NCBI GenBank assembly: GCA_965238125.1
Contig: OZ250179.1
Span: 4,092,001 to 4,156,000, forward strand
From: UBA6623 sp965238125
Lineage (GTDB): Bacteria; Acidobacteriota; Terriglobia; Bryobacterales; UBA6623
Direction: 5' to 3'
Length of the DNA: 64,000 nt
Part shown: one piece after another, positions 25,564-34,853 of the stretch
Numbering within the stretch: position 1 is the stretch's first letter
Layout: each line of letters begins with the position of its first letter
The notes under the pieces: model-generated
Told to the model about the DNA's origin: nothing
Databases searched by the model: none
Seen by the model: the letters and a program-made list of their open reading frames with translations, nothing else
Made by a program: the position numbers and the translations under genes

Positions 25564-27229
25564 CCCGGATTTCCACTTTAGTTTCGGTTCTGCTAACCAT
25601 CGGGTGGACTCGGACGCCTTTATTTATGCGGGCTTGAAAGCACTCAAGGCGCTGAGGAGATCAACACCCAATGGGTGAAAAAGAAAACAAACCGTTTCAG
25701 CTCACCTTCAATGGATTTCTCAAGGTCGATTTCCAAGGATCGCGAGTCACCTCGGATGGCGGGCTGATTCTCATTCGCGAACTGGACGAACGACTCGGAC
25801 TAGGCAAGCTGATAGACGAGCATCTGACGGATTCGCGGCAAGGCTCGAACAAGAAGTTCCCGTTCGTCGATCTGCTGCGACAGTCGGTCTACTCCCGCTT
25901 GGCGGGCTACGAGGATCTCAACGACGCCGTTCGTGTCTCCGCCGATCCAACCTTTCGGCTGATTGGCTCGAAGAAGAACTGGGATCGCGGCGCGGCGCTG
26001 ACCTCCCGGCTGCAGAGCTTCGAGACCGCCATGCTCGCCGGTGACGAGAATCTGATCGGGCTGATGGCGGTGAACCGCGAGTTGATCGCGCAAGCCGAGG
26101 CCGGTGATGACTCCGAGTGCGTCGTGCTGGACATGGACTCTACCGAGAGCCCCGTCCACGGCCGGCAGGAAGGCAGCGCCTACAACGGCCACTTCGAGTC
26201 GGTCTGCTACCACCCACTGTTGCTGTTCAACCAGCACGGCGATTGCTTGGCGGCAAAGTTGCGACCGGGCAACGTGTCCAGCGCCGAGGACTGGGACGAG
26301 CTGCTGCTGCCGGAAATCGAACGCCAACAGGCGGAGGGCAAACAGGTGACGTTCCGGGCCGATGCCGCCTTCGCCAAGCCGGATATTTACGAGACGTTGG
26401 AGGAGCGCGGCGTGGACTACGTGATTCGCATCCCGGCCAACAAGAGCCTGGAGCTGGAGATCGAAGATATCCTGTTTCGTCCGCCGGGCAGGCCGAGCGC
26501 AAAGCCCCTGGTGCGCTACAGGAGCTTTCGGTATCAGGCCGCGAGCTGGTCGAAGTCCCGGCGGGTTGTTGCGAAGGTCGAGCATCACCAAGGTGAGTTG
26601 TTTCCTCGCGTCGGTTTCATCGTCACGAGCATGGCCTTGCCGAGCCGCTCGCTGGTGCGGTTCTACAACAAGCGCGGCACGGCGGAGCAGTGGATCAAGG
26701 AAGGCAAACAAGCGACGCATTGGACAAGGCTGTCATGCCATCGGTTCCGGGCCAACGAAGTGCGACTGCAACTCAGCGTGCTGGCCTATAACCTGGGGAA
26801 CCTATGGCGGAGGCTCGGGCTGCCGCAACGGATCAAGAGCTGGTCGCTGACGAGCTTGCAACAGCGGCTGATGAAGACGGGCGGTAGGCTGGTCAAGCAT
26901 GCGCGGTACTATTGGCTGCTGTTGGCCGAAGGACATCTGAACCGGCGGCTGTTCGGCGACATGCTGCATAGGATCTGGGCGCTGCCTGTGCCGGGTGGGT
27001 AGCGTTGCCCGGGCGAGGATCAACAGTTTTTGGCTCCAAAAAGGTTTCGCAGGGAGCAGTGTCGGCCGGAGCGCCGTTCAGTCCGCTCAATCAACGTCTG
27101 TGAGCGGACGGACGAGCCCTAGCGCCTACCGGCGGAGGTGATGTGCAGGGTTCAGCGCGAAAAGACGTGGTATTCGGCGCAGCGGGGGTGTATCCTGTGA
27201 CCGTGCCAGGGCCAAAATGGAAATCCTGG
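25564..27229 (+). mobile_element. IS1380-family insertion sequence, copy A (complete)
   Basis: 1,666 bp with ends CCCGGATTTCCACTTTAG and (reversed) CCAGGATTTCCATTTTGG. A 5-bp duplication GTAGA lies at 25559-25563 and 27230-27234. The target is the TnpA remnant of TIME copy 2, as shown by comparison with the uninterrupted copy 1 (GGTCGCTCGGTAGAAGCG). Confidence 0.93.
25671..27002 (+). CDS. IS1380 transposase (copy A)
   Basis: 443 residues. The DDE residues of this family are visible: VVLDMDSTESPVHG (first Asp), FRADAAFAKPDIYE (second Asp) and GTAEQWIKEGKQ (Glu in the W-x-KE block), with the N-terminal FQLTFNGFLKVDFQGSRVTS. It is full length with no internal stop, so probably active. It is close to copies B, C and D in the window but carries its own substitutions. 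Confidence 0.93.
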   Translation: MGEKENKPFQLTFNGFLKVDFQGSRVTSDGGLILIRELDERLGLGKLIDEHLTDSRQGSNKKFPFVDLLRQSVYSRLAGYEDLNDAVRVSADPTFRLIGSKKNWDRGAALTSRLQSFETAMLAGDENLIGLMAVNRELIAQAEAGDDSECVVLDMDSTESPVHGRQEGSAYNGHFESVCYHPLLLFNQHGDCLAAKLRPGNVSSAEDWDELLLPEIERQQAEGKQVTFRADAAFAKPDIYETLEERGVDYVIRIPANKSLELEIEDILFRPPGRPSAKPLVRYRSFRYQAASWSKSRRVVAKVEHHQGELFPRVGFIVTSMALPSRSLVRFYNKRGTAEQWIKEGKQATHWTRLSCHRFRANEVRLQLSVLAYNLGNLWRRLGLPQRIKSWSLTSLQQRLMKTGGRLVKHARYYWLLLAEGHLNRRLFGDMLHRIWALPVPGG

Positions 27230-27406
27230 GTAGAAGCGATTCTTCGGCCATGGCCTACCAGACGCTTGAGTGCGACAGACGCGGTGGTCTGGCCGCTCGC
27301 GAACGCCGCGAAGAACTGTCCGATCCTGTCCCAGTACTCTGTGATCCAATCGAGGTGGATCGAAACCTCTTAGCGTATAAATTCGCACGATTCTGGGCGC
27401 TACCCT

Positions 27407-28021
27407 GGAGTACACCCTAGTTGTCGCGGGGGGTGACACGGACATCAAACCCGTGCCGGCAATCGAACTCGAGGCGCGGATTAGACGTGCGCACTCGCTG
27501 ATCTGGGCCGGCGGACGCCGGGACATCCCCTTTCCCTCGTAAACAGCCACGTCTCCCGGATCGGCCCGCAGCCGTCCAGGGCGCGAAGCGGCGCAGCGAA
27601 CCCTTGACGGCGAGGACCGATCTGCAATCATCCGTGGCGAGGGAAAGGGGGTTCAAGAAGACGAAACCGGGCGATCCTGAGATATAGCACGATAACAACC
27701 TTTATCGTGCCTTGAAGAGGGCGCTGGTGGGTTTGGCAGCGCTTGCGGGTTTGGGAGAATGATTGCTTTGGTGAAGTCTCGGAGCTGAGGCCTTGGGCTG
27801 AGACAACGCGACGATCGCCGGGCGCCGTTTGCCCGGCGCTCCCCATGAAGTTTGGGCCGGCGCAGCGAACCCTTGACGGCGCGGCCCGATTGTCGAGCAA
27901 CCGAAGCCGGTTTTCCCCGAATCGCCGCCGCCGGAAGTTAACGACGACATTGAGGACCTGCGGGACCGCAGTGAAGAGGTTGCCAAGCCGAAGAAGAAAC
28001 GCGAGAAGGAGGTACAGGACG
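27407..28021. other. Non-coding stretch with hairpin and duplicated 24-mer
   Basis: No convincing gene. A perfect hairpin GCACGATAA-CAACCT-TTATCGTGC lies at 27687-27710. A direct repeat containing GCGCAGCGAACCCTTGACGG occurs at 27589-27612 and 27858-27881. The end of the stretch has a strong ribosome site (AAGGAGGTACAGG) for the gene at 28022. It lies upstream of a repA stump, so a decayed replication or control region is possible. Confidence 0.45.
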
Positions 28022-28300
28022 ATGGCGAAGCCGATGATCGAGTGGATAGAACACCCGGAGAACCAAGCGATGTTCGAGGAGATCGAGGACCAGGTGTATC
28101 TGATGAAGAGTCGGGGCGAGTTCAACGACCCGCAGGGGAACTTCAACCCGGACGCCTTCGAGGCGGAGAGAAACCAGCGGAAGCTGTCCCTGACGGAGCA
28201 ACTGATCCAGGAAGCTCCGAACAGTTACCTGAGCCCGTGGGAGATCGAAAATCGAAACAGCCAAAACGAGAGCGATACAGCTACCAATCTGGAGACGTAG
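28022..28300 (+). CDS. Hypothetical acidic protein
   Basis: 92 residues from the ATG at 28022, preceded by AGGAGG. The sequence is acidic and charged (IEWIEHPENQAMFEEIEDQV, FNDPQGNFNPDAFEAERNQR) with no signal or membrane segment. The strong ribosome site and protein-like composition support a real gene. I know no family for it. It is followed 62 bases later by another unknown gene. Confidence 0.5.
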   Translation: MAKPMIEWIEHPENQAMFEEIEDQVYLMKSRGEFNDPQGNFNPDAFEAERNQRKLSLTEQLIQEAPNSYLSPWEIENRNSQNESDTATNLET

Positions 28301-28362
28301 GGGTCCGCAAACCGGGTGGCCCGCCACCGAAGAAGTCTGGACCAAAGCCAGGAGCGAAAAAA

Positions 28363-28827
28363 ATGAACGCGAGTGTTATCACGTTGGCAGCGAATGTCAA
28401 CGATATTTTAAGTCGCTACATTCTGATTCACGATCAGATCATCAAGTTTTCCATTCGGAAACTCATACCCATTCCCGGTCTGTTCAAGGCAATCCCGTTT
28501 TGTACGCACGAAAATGATCTTGATGCGCTTCTTGGTGAACTGGCAGCGGCCCGCGATAGTATTTCAGATCAGATCATCGGCTTGCGGGAAGTGGCTACGG
28601 CCGAAGGCGAGTTTACCGAATGCTTGACGAATTACTCGGCCGCTCTTAACGACACAATATATCAGTTGCACGGCATCTCATCTGAGTTGTGTCTTAAGAG
28701 CCGCGGTGAAGGGGATTATCCATATCGTCGTTACCGAGCAGACATGGACTCATACAAAGAATCCGTTGAGCGTTACAGGCAGATCGGGGATCGTCTCAAC
28801 GTTCTGTACCGAACGATGGCAGAATAA
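28363..28827 (+). CDS. Hypothetical helical protein
   Basis: 154 residues from the ATG at 28363 (GGAGCG ribosome site). It is probably all-helical, with heptad-like stretches (LDALLGELAAARDSISDQII, YKESVERYRQIGDRLNVLYR) and a hydrophobic patch (KLIPIPGLFKAIPF). Its GC content is lower than that of the chromosomal genes. Nothing recognisable; part of the island's accessory load. Confidence 0.5.
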   Translation: MNASVITLAANVNDILSRYILIHDQIIKFSIRKLIPIPGLFKAIPFCTHENDLDALLGELAAARDSISDQIIGLREVATAEGEFTECLTNYSAALNDTIYQLHGISSELCLKSRGEGDYPYRRYRADMDSYKESVERYRQIGDRLNVLYRTMAE

Positions 28828-28949
28828 TCAAACTGAGACACTACCCCGTGTCCTGGATTGACAGACACCCACATCGGCGCGATCATCAGGATTTCGTTTC
28901 ATTGCTACTCGGACCCCAAGTGAGTCTGGATCCTGTGGGAGAATGAGCC

Positions 28950-29148
28950 ATGCAGCGTCAACGCGGCGGCTTGATTCCCATCGGTGATGCCCTCTCCGGC
29001 ATGGGCGGACCGATGAAGTCGATCCGCGAAGCCTCGCCCCAGGCGTTGCGCCACTTCACCCGCTTCGATCAGGTGAACCAGCTTGTCAGCGCCAGCGAAG
29101 CGGATGCCTCCCTGGGCTTCATGGCGCGTATGATGGCGCTCAGCATGG
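28950..29148 (+). pseudogene. repA 5' stump
   Basis: The first ~65 codons parallel the intact RepA at 45109: MQRQRGGLIPIGDALSG against MQRQRDGLVPIGEVLSG, and HFTRFDQVNQL shared exactly; both are preceded by GGGAGAATRAGCYATG. Homology stops around FMARMMAL (29148), where RepA continues with its core. The frame then runs on through unrelated sequence antisense to the next genes. It marks the remains of a second, related replicon. Confidence 0.75.
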
Positions 29149-29174
29149 GGGCTTCGGATTGGGAATTATATACC

Positions 29175-29381
29175 CTAGTGACGAAGACCCTTCTGTCGCT
29201 GCTTCCTGGGCTTTTCAATCAGTCGAATCTTGACGGGATGCATCAGGGCTTTGGCCAAGTCTTCCAGAGTAGGTTCCCCGCCGCCTTTCTTGTGAACGGA
29301 GAAACTCTCTTCCATTTCGTGTTTGGTCGGCTGGTAGCTGCTCTTCACAAGCTCAACTGTCTTGGGTTTTGTTTTATTCAT
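29175..29381 (-). CDS. Hypothetical small basic protein
   Basis: 68 residues, Lys-rich (MNKTKPKTVELVKSSYQPTK, IRLIEKPRKQRQKGLRH). It is the last of four tightly packed minus-strand genes (30514 to 29175). No motif recognised; low confidence because of its size, but the spacing of 16 bases from its neighbour and its composition fit a gene. Confidence 0.45.
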   Translation of the reverse strand: MNKTKPKTVELVKSSYQPTKHEMEESFSVHKKGGGEPTLEDLAKALMHPVKIRLIEKPRKQRQKGLRH

Positions 29382-29397
29382 GGACTTCGAAACCCCT

Positions 29398-29682
29398 CTA
29401 GTTTACCCGAGCATTTCCCGGGGGTAGCTTCCCTCGCTCCTTCAGGATCCTCTCGTAGTCCGCCCTGTAGAGGCTGCAGCGAGCCAAGCCAAGAGCTTCC
29501 TTCATAGTCACGTAGATCTGCCTAGGGATGTAGTCGTGTCCAACGTTCCTGTTTCGCCGGATCCCGAAGCGCCCGATGTAAGTGCCTTCGATTCGCACCA
29601 CAACGTTCGTGTGCTTGCTGCCCTCTGAGATCTCGGCCTGCAGCTTGTTGGCGATCATGAGTGCCGAATCGGCGGTGAGCAC
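29398..29682 (-). CDS. Hypothetical protein
   Basis: 94 residues. It begins LTADSALMIANKLQAEI and ends with a helical part (MKEALGLARCSLYRADYERI). An HDYIPRQIYV segment resembles the strand-helix junction of some small toxin or nuclease folds, but not enough to assign. It lies 3 bases after the upstream gene and 16 bases before the downstream one. Confidence 0.5.
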   Translation of the reverse strand: MLTADSALMIANKLQAEISEGSKHTNVVVRIEGTYIGRFGIRRNRNVGHDYIPRQIYVTMKEALGLARCSLYRADYERILKERGKLPPGNARVN

Positions 29683-29685
29683 AGG

Positions 29686-30183
29686 CTACGTCCTGACAAT
29701 GTATGTGCTGAGAATCTGGCGCTGCACAACAGCGTCTGGCACCATATTTCGCTGCCTGAGGAGAACGTCGAAAGTCTCTAAAATCTCAGCCACGAGAGCC
29801 TGCAAGGCATCGTTGCTGTCGCTTCCAGACATCGCGATGTTCGCCTCGCGGAACGACGCTTCGAAGTCTCCGATCCCGACTCTCCTAATCTCCACAGGAA
29901 TTGGCTGCAGAATACAGTAGCCAGCTTCACCTAGATTGTCGATCCGGGTGTGCTCAATGTCCGGTAGGGCTTGGGCCGCGCTGGGGAACTGGAACAGCCG
30001 AAGCAGTAAGGGATCAGCCGTAGACTGTTCGGCATTGAACTCGAACTCGCCAGATGATGCCACAAGTCCGAACTCGAACAACCTGGCGTAGGCATGATTC
30101 GACGTAAAGTCAACGAGTGGTACCGCGTCAAGCCAGTCGGTCGTCTGTTTAGTGGGTCGTAGGAGTGTCTCGCTCACTGTCAC
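29686..30183 (-). CDS. Hypothetical protein
   Basis: 165 residues, acidic, no signal or membrane segment. Segments such as FNAEQSTADPLLLRLFQFPS and IDNLGEAGYCILQPIPVEIR suggest a soluble alpha/beta protein. It overlaps the upstream gene by 35 bases and is followed after 3 bases by the next gene. No family recognised. Confidence 0.5.
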   Translation of the reverse strand: MTVSETLLRPTKQTTDWLDAVPLVDFTSNHAYARLFEFGLVASSGEFEFNAEQSTADPLLLRLFQFPSAAQALPDIEHTRIDNLGEAGYCILQPIPVEIRRVGIGDFEASFREANIAMSGSDSNDALQALVAEILETFDVLLRQRNMVPDAVVQRQILSTYIVRT

Positions 30184-30514
30184 CGCCCCCCTTCTTTAGC
30201 GTCCGTTCACGGACCTCGCGCGCCTTCTCCAGAAGCCAGTGGCCGATGCTCTCCGCTTGTTCCGCAGTGAGCACCATGCCTACCAAAACCTTGCGCCGGA
30301 TTTCGCCCGTCGGTGGGCGCCTGACTTCCTCTCCGAGTTGGCCGCCCGGTGTCACCGCGTGGGCAACCACCTCCGGTAGCGCATAGGACTCGTGGAAGAG
30401 GTCCACCAAGATGTCGCTCCGTGGCGTCACCCCACCCCAGACTCCGTTTACCGGGATGAGGCGGTAGTCCTCGTCCTTTTCGAAACGGAACATGATCTTC
30501 GTTGGTGTATCCAA
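30149..30514 (-). CDS. Hypothetical protein, first gene of a four-gene unit
   Basis: 121 residues. It has an LIPVNGVWGGVTPRSDILVD block and a conserved-looking centre (EIRRKVLVGMVLTAEQAESI) ending in a helix and a basic tail. The pattern recalls small DUF3467-like bacterial proteins but I cannot confirm this. It leads a compact minus-strand unit with the three genes downstream, next to a transposase fragment. Confidence 0.5.
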   Translation of the reverse strand: MDTPTKIMFRFEKDEDYRLIPVNGVWGGVTPRSDILVDLFHESYALPEVVAHAVTPGGQLGEEVRRPPTGEIRRKVLVGMVLTAEQAESIGHWLLEKAREVRERTLKKGGGDSERDTPTTH

Positions 30515-30560
30515 AATCTAATCCTTGAGTTTGAGGTTTTCAGCAACCTGCTATACAGCC

Positions 30561-31107
30561 TTACTTCTCTCGCCTTGATCCCACCAAATCCCTGTAGCGA
30601 AGCTGGGCATTCTCCATCTGCTGCGCGATAGCCGCCATCTGTTCGAGAGTGTCCATCTCCCGCATGTTGTGCCGCCCCACGAACTCGTCTACGTAGCGGT
30701 GCAGATGCTTTGGAGAAAGCCGGTGAAAAGTGCCCTTGTGGGCGCGCTTCAGCGTCGCCCAGAAACTCTCAATTCCGTTCGTGTGAACCTGGCCCCGCAC
30801 ATACTCTGCCACGGAGTGTTTGACGGCTTGGTGATTCGGGAGATTCGTATACGCCCTTGCGTCATCGGTATAGATCGTTGTTCCCGGAACGACCTTTCCC
30901 ATGACGAACCCCTTAAGCGTGTCGCCTTCTGTGTCCTGGACTACCTGAGCTGAAACCCGGTTCGTTGCCCGATCCCTTACTCCTACCACCGCCACTTTAC
31001 CGATTGCGCCCCGGCCTGTCAAGTTGGCACGGACCGATTTGGGCATGTTCCGGCGGCGGCCTCCAAAATACGTCTCGTCGCAGCGTAAGACGCGTCGATC
31101 GTCGCTA
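30561..31107 (-). pseudogene. IS1595/ISXO2-type transposase fragment
   Basis: The C-terminal ~180 codons carry the catalytic sites of the ISXO2-like family: CDETYFGGRRRN (first Asp), TIYTDDARAY (second Asp) and NGIESFWATLKRAHKGTFH. In-frame stops appear upstream of about 31107, where the zinc-ribbon and HTH part should be, so the gene is beheaded. The DNA just upstream (31108-31224) leads into a truncated IS1380 copy. Confidence 0.8.
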
Positions 31108-31224
31108 TCTTAGCGCTACGGATGAGGGATGGGACGGGCAGGCCCGCCATCTTCAGATTGGCGACCGGAACATCGTCGGGCCAGCCTCGGTTCTCGGCGC
31201 TGGTAATCATGACAACCCACAACA

Positions 31225-32451
31225 GTATGAGCTTCAGACCATCCAGCGACCTTCAGCGTCTTTATTGATAGGGGCTAGAGCCCGATAAGGACGCCATGGA
31301 GGTCAACACCCGATGGGTGAAAAAGAAAACAAGCCGTTTCAGCTCACGTTCAATGGATTTCTCAAAGTCGATTTCCAAGGATCGCGAGTCACCTCGGATG
31401 GCGGTCTGATTCTCGTTCGCGAACTGGATGAACGACTCGGACTCGGGAAGCTGATCGACGAGCATCTCAGCGACTCGCGACAAGGCTTGAACAAGAAGTT
31501 CCCGCTGGCCGATCTGCTGCGGCAGTCGGTCTACAGCCGACTCGCTGGCTACGAGGACCTCAATGACGCCGTTCGAGTATCCGCCGATCCGACCTTTCGC
31601 TTGATCGGCTCGAAGAGGAACTGGGATCGCGGAGCAGCCTTGACCTCGACGCTGCATGGCTTCGAGACCGAGATGCTGGCGAGCGAAGAGAACTTGCTGG
31701 GGCTGATGGCAGTGAACCGGGAGCTGGTCGCGCAAGCCGAAGCTCCCGACGGTTCAGACCGCGTGGTGCTCGACATGGACTCCACGGAGAGCCCCGTCCA
31801 CGGCCAACAGGAAGGCAGTGCCTACAACGGCCATTTTGAGTCCCTCTGCTATCACCCGCTGTTGCTGTTCAACCAGCACGGCGACTGCCTAGGCGCGAAG
31901 CTGCGTCCCGGCAACGTGCACAGCGCCGAGGACTGGGACGAGCTGCTACTGCCGGAGATCGAACGACAACAGGCGGAGGGCAAACAGGTGACGTTCCGCG
32001 CCGACGCCGCCTTCGCCAAGCCCGAGATCTACGAGGCGATGGAGGAGCGCGGCGTGGACTACGTGATTCGCATCCCGGCCAACAAGAGCCTGGAGCTGGA
32101 GATCGAGGACATCCTGTTTCGGCCACCGGGCAGGCCGAACGCCAAGCCCCTAGTGCGCTACAAGAGTTTTCGCTATCAGGCCGAGAGCTGGTCGAAGGCA
32201 AGGCGAGTTGTCGCCAAGGTCGAGCATCACCAGGGCGAACTATTCCCGCGCGTCGGATTTGTCGTGACGAGCATGAGCTTGCCGAGCCGCTCGGTCGTGC
32301 GGTTCTACAACAAGCGCGGCACGGCGGAGCAGTGGATCAAAGAAGGCAAACAGGCCACGCACTGGACCCGCTTGTCGTGTCACCGCTTCCGAGCCAACGA
32401 GGTACGGCTGCAACTCAGCGTGCCGGCCTACAACCTGGGCAACCTGTGGCG
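31225..32451 (+). mobile_element. IS1380 copy C, truncated at both ends
   Basis: It matches copy B from 19 bases inside the left end (GTATGAGCTTCAGACC) to a point in codon ~380 of the transposase (CCTGTGGCG). It contains the transposase start (31313) and all three DDE residues but lacks the final ~60 codons and the right end. The frame then runs into unrelated sequence and stops at 32506. It is almost identical to copy B over the shared part, so one was probably copied from the other recently. Confidence 0.88.
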
Positions 32452-32918
32452 GCGAAGGGTGCGAAGTCGCGCCGCCGCCCCTCCAACCAGACCTTCCAAA
32501 CGGTGACGGCAATAAGCCCGGACAGCATGACGGCAACGAAGGGCGAAACGTAGTACCACAGCACCAGCCAATCGAAGAAATTGGGGGTGTGGTAGTTCAC
32601 CAAAGCAAGCAAGGGGTTTTCATCAAGCGACGGGAAGGGACGCCGTACAAAGCTCCACACGGCATACCACAGACCGGCGAAAAAAAAGAGCACCAGAGCC
32701 GGAAGCGCTACAACGAATTGCCCGGCGCGAAACACGGCCCAGCCCAAGAGCATGAAACCTTGAAACACGCGCCACCCGGCCCAGCCCAAGAGCACGAAAC
32801 CTTGAACTACCAGCCAGCCCGCGACGGCGAAAACCCGGATCGGGTTTTTCCAGTTCATCGGGCCGGCGGGCCGGTGCCAAAGCTCTGTCAAATAAGGGCC
32901 GACCTCGCGCCATTTCAT
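32452..32918 (-). pseudogene. Membrane protein fragment, possibly the N-terminal anchor of a coupling protein
   Basis: About 155 codons from the ATG at 32918 up to the IS1380 junction. Three hydrophobic segments are present (VFAVAGWLVVQGFVLLGWAG, FVVALPALVLFFFAGLWYAV, FVAVMLSGLIAVTVWKVWLE). The topology and the position beside a VirB operon on the same strand fit the membrane anchor of a VirD4/TraG-type coupling protein, but no nucleotide-binding motif is left to prove it. The downstream part was lost at the copy C junction. Confidence 0.45.
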
Positions 32919-33250
32919 GGGTCCGTCTCCGTGTTTTCAGCCTTCCCGCAGGGATAAATGAGGACGAGAGCGACCCCATGGGGCCGGGATAGAGGTATGT
33001 GACTCAGTACCGCTATCCGGGGTCACACGCCCCCCCGCTTTTAGGGGGGGTCGCTCTCGTCCCCGCCTTTCTCCCGCGTTCGTAGCGTGTGGGCCGATTA
33101 ACAGCTGATAACCACAGCTGAATGAGAGAGATAGCAAAATAGAGCGTTGTAACACCGTAGCTCCGAATCGTGTGACACCCCCCCTCTGAACGTGTCACAA
33201 AAACCATGCGGCCCCCAGTCACACTCAAAACCGCCGGATTTACGCCTCTC
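32919..33250. repeat. Non-coding stretch with long inverted repeat
   Basis: A perfect 16-bp inverted repeat GGACGAGAGCGACCCC (32962-32977) / GGGGTCGCTCTCGTCC (33047-33062) encloses a smaller hairpin CCCCCCC-GCTTTTA-GGGGGGG (33030-33050). Further out, GTGTGACACCCCCCC and GTCACACGCCCCCCC recur as related motifs. No gene is visible. Position between transfer-gene fragments makes it a candidate origin of transfer or a strong terminator. Confidence 0.5.
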
Positions 33251-33655
33251 TCAGCCGACCTCATCCCGATCCGCAAACCGGACGGCCCGCCATGTCGAAT
33301 AGTCGTCAATCGAGACTCCTTCCGTGACCTTGGCTTGGGGGAGACGTTGAAGTTCCACAGACCGTCTCGCAGCTTTGGCGAATCCTCCGTACCGGGCTAG
33401 AAATTCCCGGTCCTTGCGGGTCATCGCTTCGTCTATCGCCTTGATCTCCTGCTTCACCGTCAGCCCTTCATCGGGTGTCCCTGGCTCCGCCGCCGCCCAT
33501 GCTTCAAGCACTCGCGCCGTCCGATCCACGGTGGCATTTTCAACCGCAATTCCGATCACCCGAACCTGCCGCCCCTTCTTGCGGAGCGCATCCCAAAGCG
33601 GCCCATGCGCGGCTCCCCACGAGTGGAGTTCGGTATCCGGAAGCTGTGAGTAAAT
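33251..33655 (-). pseudogene. Unknown soluble protein, 5' end cut by an IS1182 element
   Basis: The frame is open from the IS border (~33655) to the stop at 33251, about 134 codons; the first in-frame start (GTG at 33559) would give 102. Segments are GPLWDALRKKGRQVRVIGIA, VLEAWAAAEPGTPDEG and a helical EIKAIDEAMTRKDREFLARY. It is on the same strand as the VirB operon interrupted on the other side of IS1182. It is not the missing end of VirB10. Function unknown. Confidence 0.45.
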
Positions 33656-34853
33656 TACTGAAACATTTGGTTGAGAAATGTCGTAGTCGATTTAGACTAG
33701 GACATGGGCGATACAACAACTCCGCGCTACATTCCGATCAACCGCGATCAGCAAATCCTTCAGCCGCTCGACATCGACAAGCTCATCGCAGCCGACCACC
33801 CGGCCCGCAAAATCTGGGCCGTCGTCGCGCAACTCGACCTGAGCCGTTTCGAACAGGACATCCAAGCTGTCGAAGGCCGCGCCGGCCGCAACACCTTCCC
33901 ACCCCAACTGCTCATCTCCATCTGGATCTACGCCTATTCGAAAGGTCTGCACTCGGCACGCGAGATCGAGCGCCAAACAGCCTACGAGCCCGGCCTGCAA
34001 TGGCTCGGGGGGTTGCGCACGGTCAATCATCACAAACTGTCGGACTTCCGCGTCGCCCACGGCGAGGCCTTGCGCGAGTTGTTCACGCAAGTGCTCGCCA
34101 TGCTCACGATGAACAAACTCATCACTCTCGAACGCATCGCCACCGACGGCACCAAAATCCGCGCCCACGTCAATAAGAAAAGTTTCTCCCGAGCCGAACG
34201 CATCCGGCGGCATTTGAAACTGGCCCAACAACACGTCGAAGAATTGGAACGCCAAGAAGCCGAGGAGCAAACGACCCGGCGACAACAATCGGCCCGCAGC
34301 CGCGCCGCGCGCGAACAACAACAACGACTCGAAGAGGCGCTGGAGGAAATCCAACGTTTGCGGGCCGAGAAGAAACACAACAAGAAGAAAGAGCCGCAAG
34401 CCTCGACGACCGACCCCACGGCGCGCTTCATGTGGACCTCCGATGGCGGCGTGGCCCCGGCCTACAACGTTCAACTCTCGTCGGATGCCGCGCACGGTTT
34501 GATCGCCGACGTCACCGTCGTCAACGATCCGCAAGACGCCCAACAACTCGCGCCGGCGGCGAATCGTTTGCGCGAAACGTTCGGGCGTTATCCCGAACAA
34601 ATGTTGGCCGACGGCGGTTATACCAACAACGAAACGGTGGTGGAGATGGCCGAGCGGGAAGTGGATTTCTACGGGGGGTTCAGCGGCCGCGCGCGCAAGC
34701 CGAGCGGCCGGGCCGTGCAACGCCACGCGGACTATCACCAGGACCGTTTTCAGCATGACGAAGCGACGAACGAGTTTGTTTGTCCGGAGGGAAAGCGGTT
34801 ACGGCACAAGCAAACCAGAAACTACGGCAAGGCGCGGAGCCAAGACGTCTGGG

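Larger units (their letters stand above)
25127..27406 (-). mobile_element. Tn3-type miniature element (TIME), copy 2, interrupted by IS1380
   Basis: The left repeat starts at 25127 and the right repeat ends at 27406. Removing the IS1380 copy and one GTAGA repeat leaves 609 bp, the same length as copy 1. It differs from copy 1 at several bases, including an indel (GCGGCCCGAGCTAGCGG against GCGGCCGAGCTCGCGG) that breaks the tnpA frame. Confidence 0.82.
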
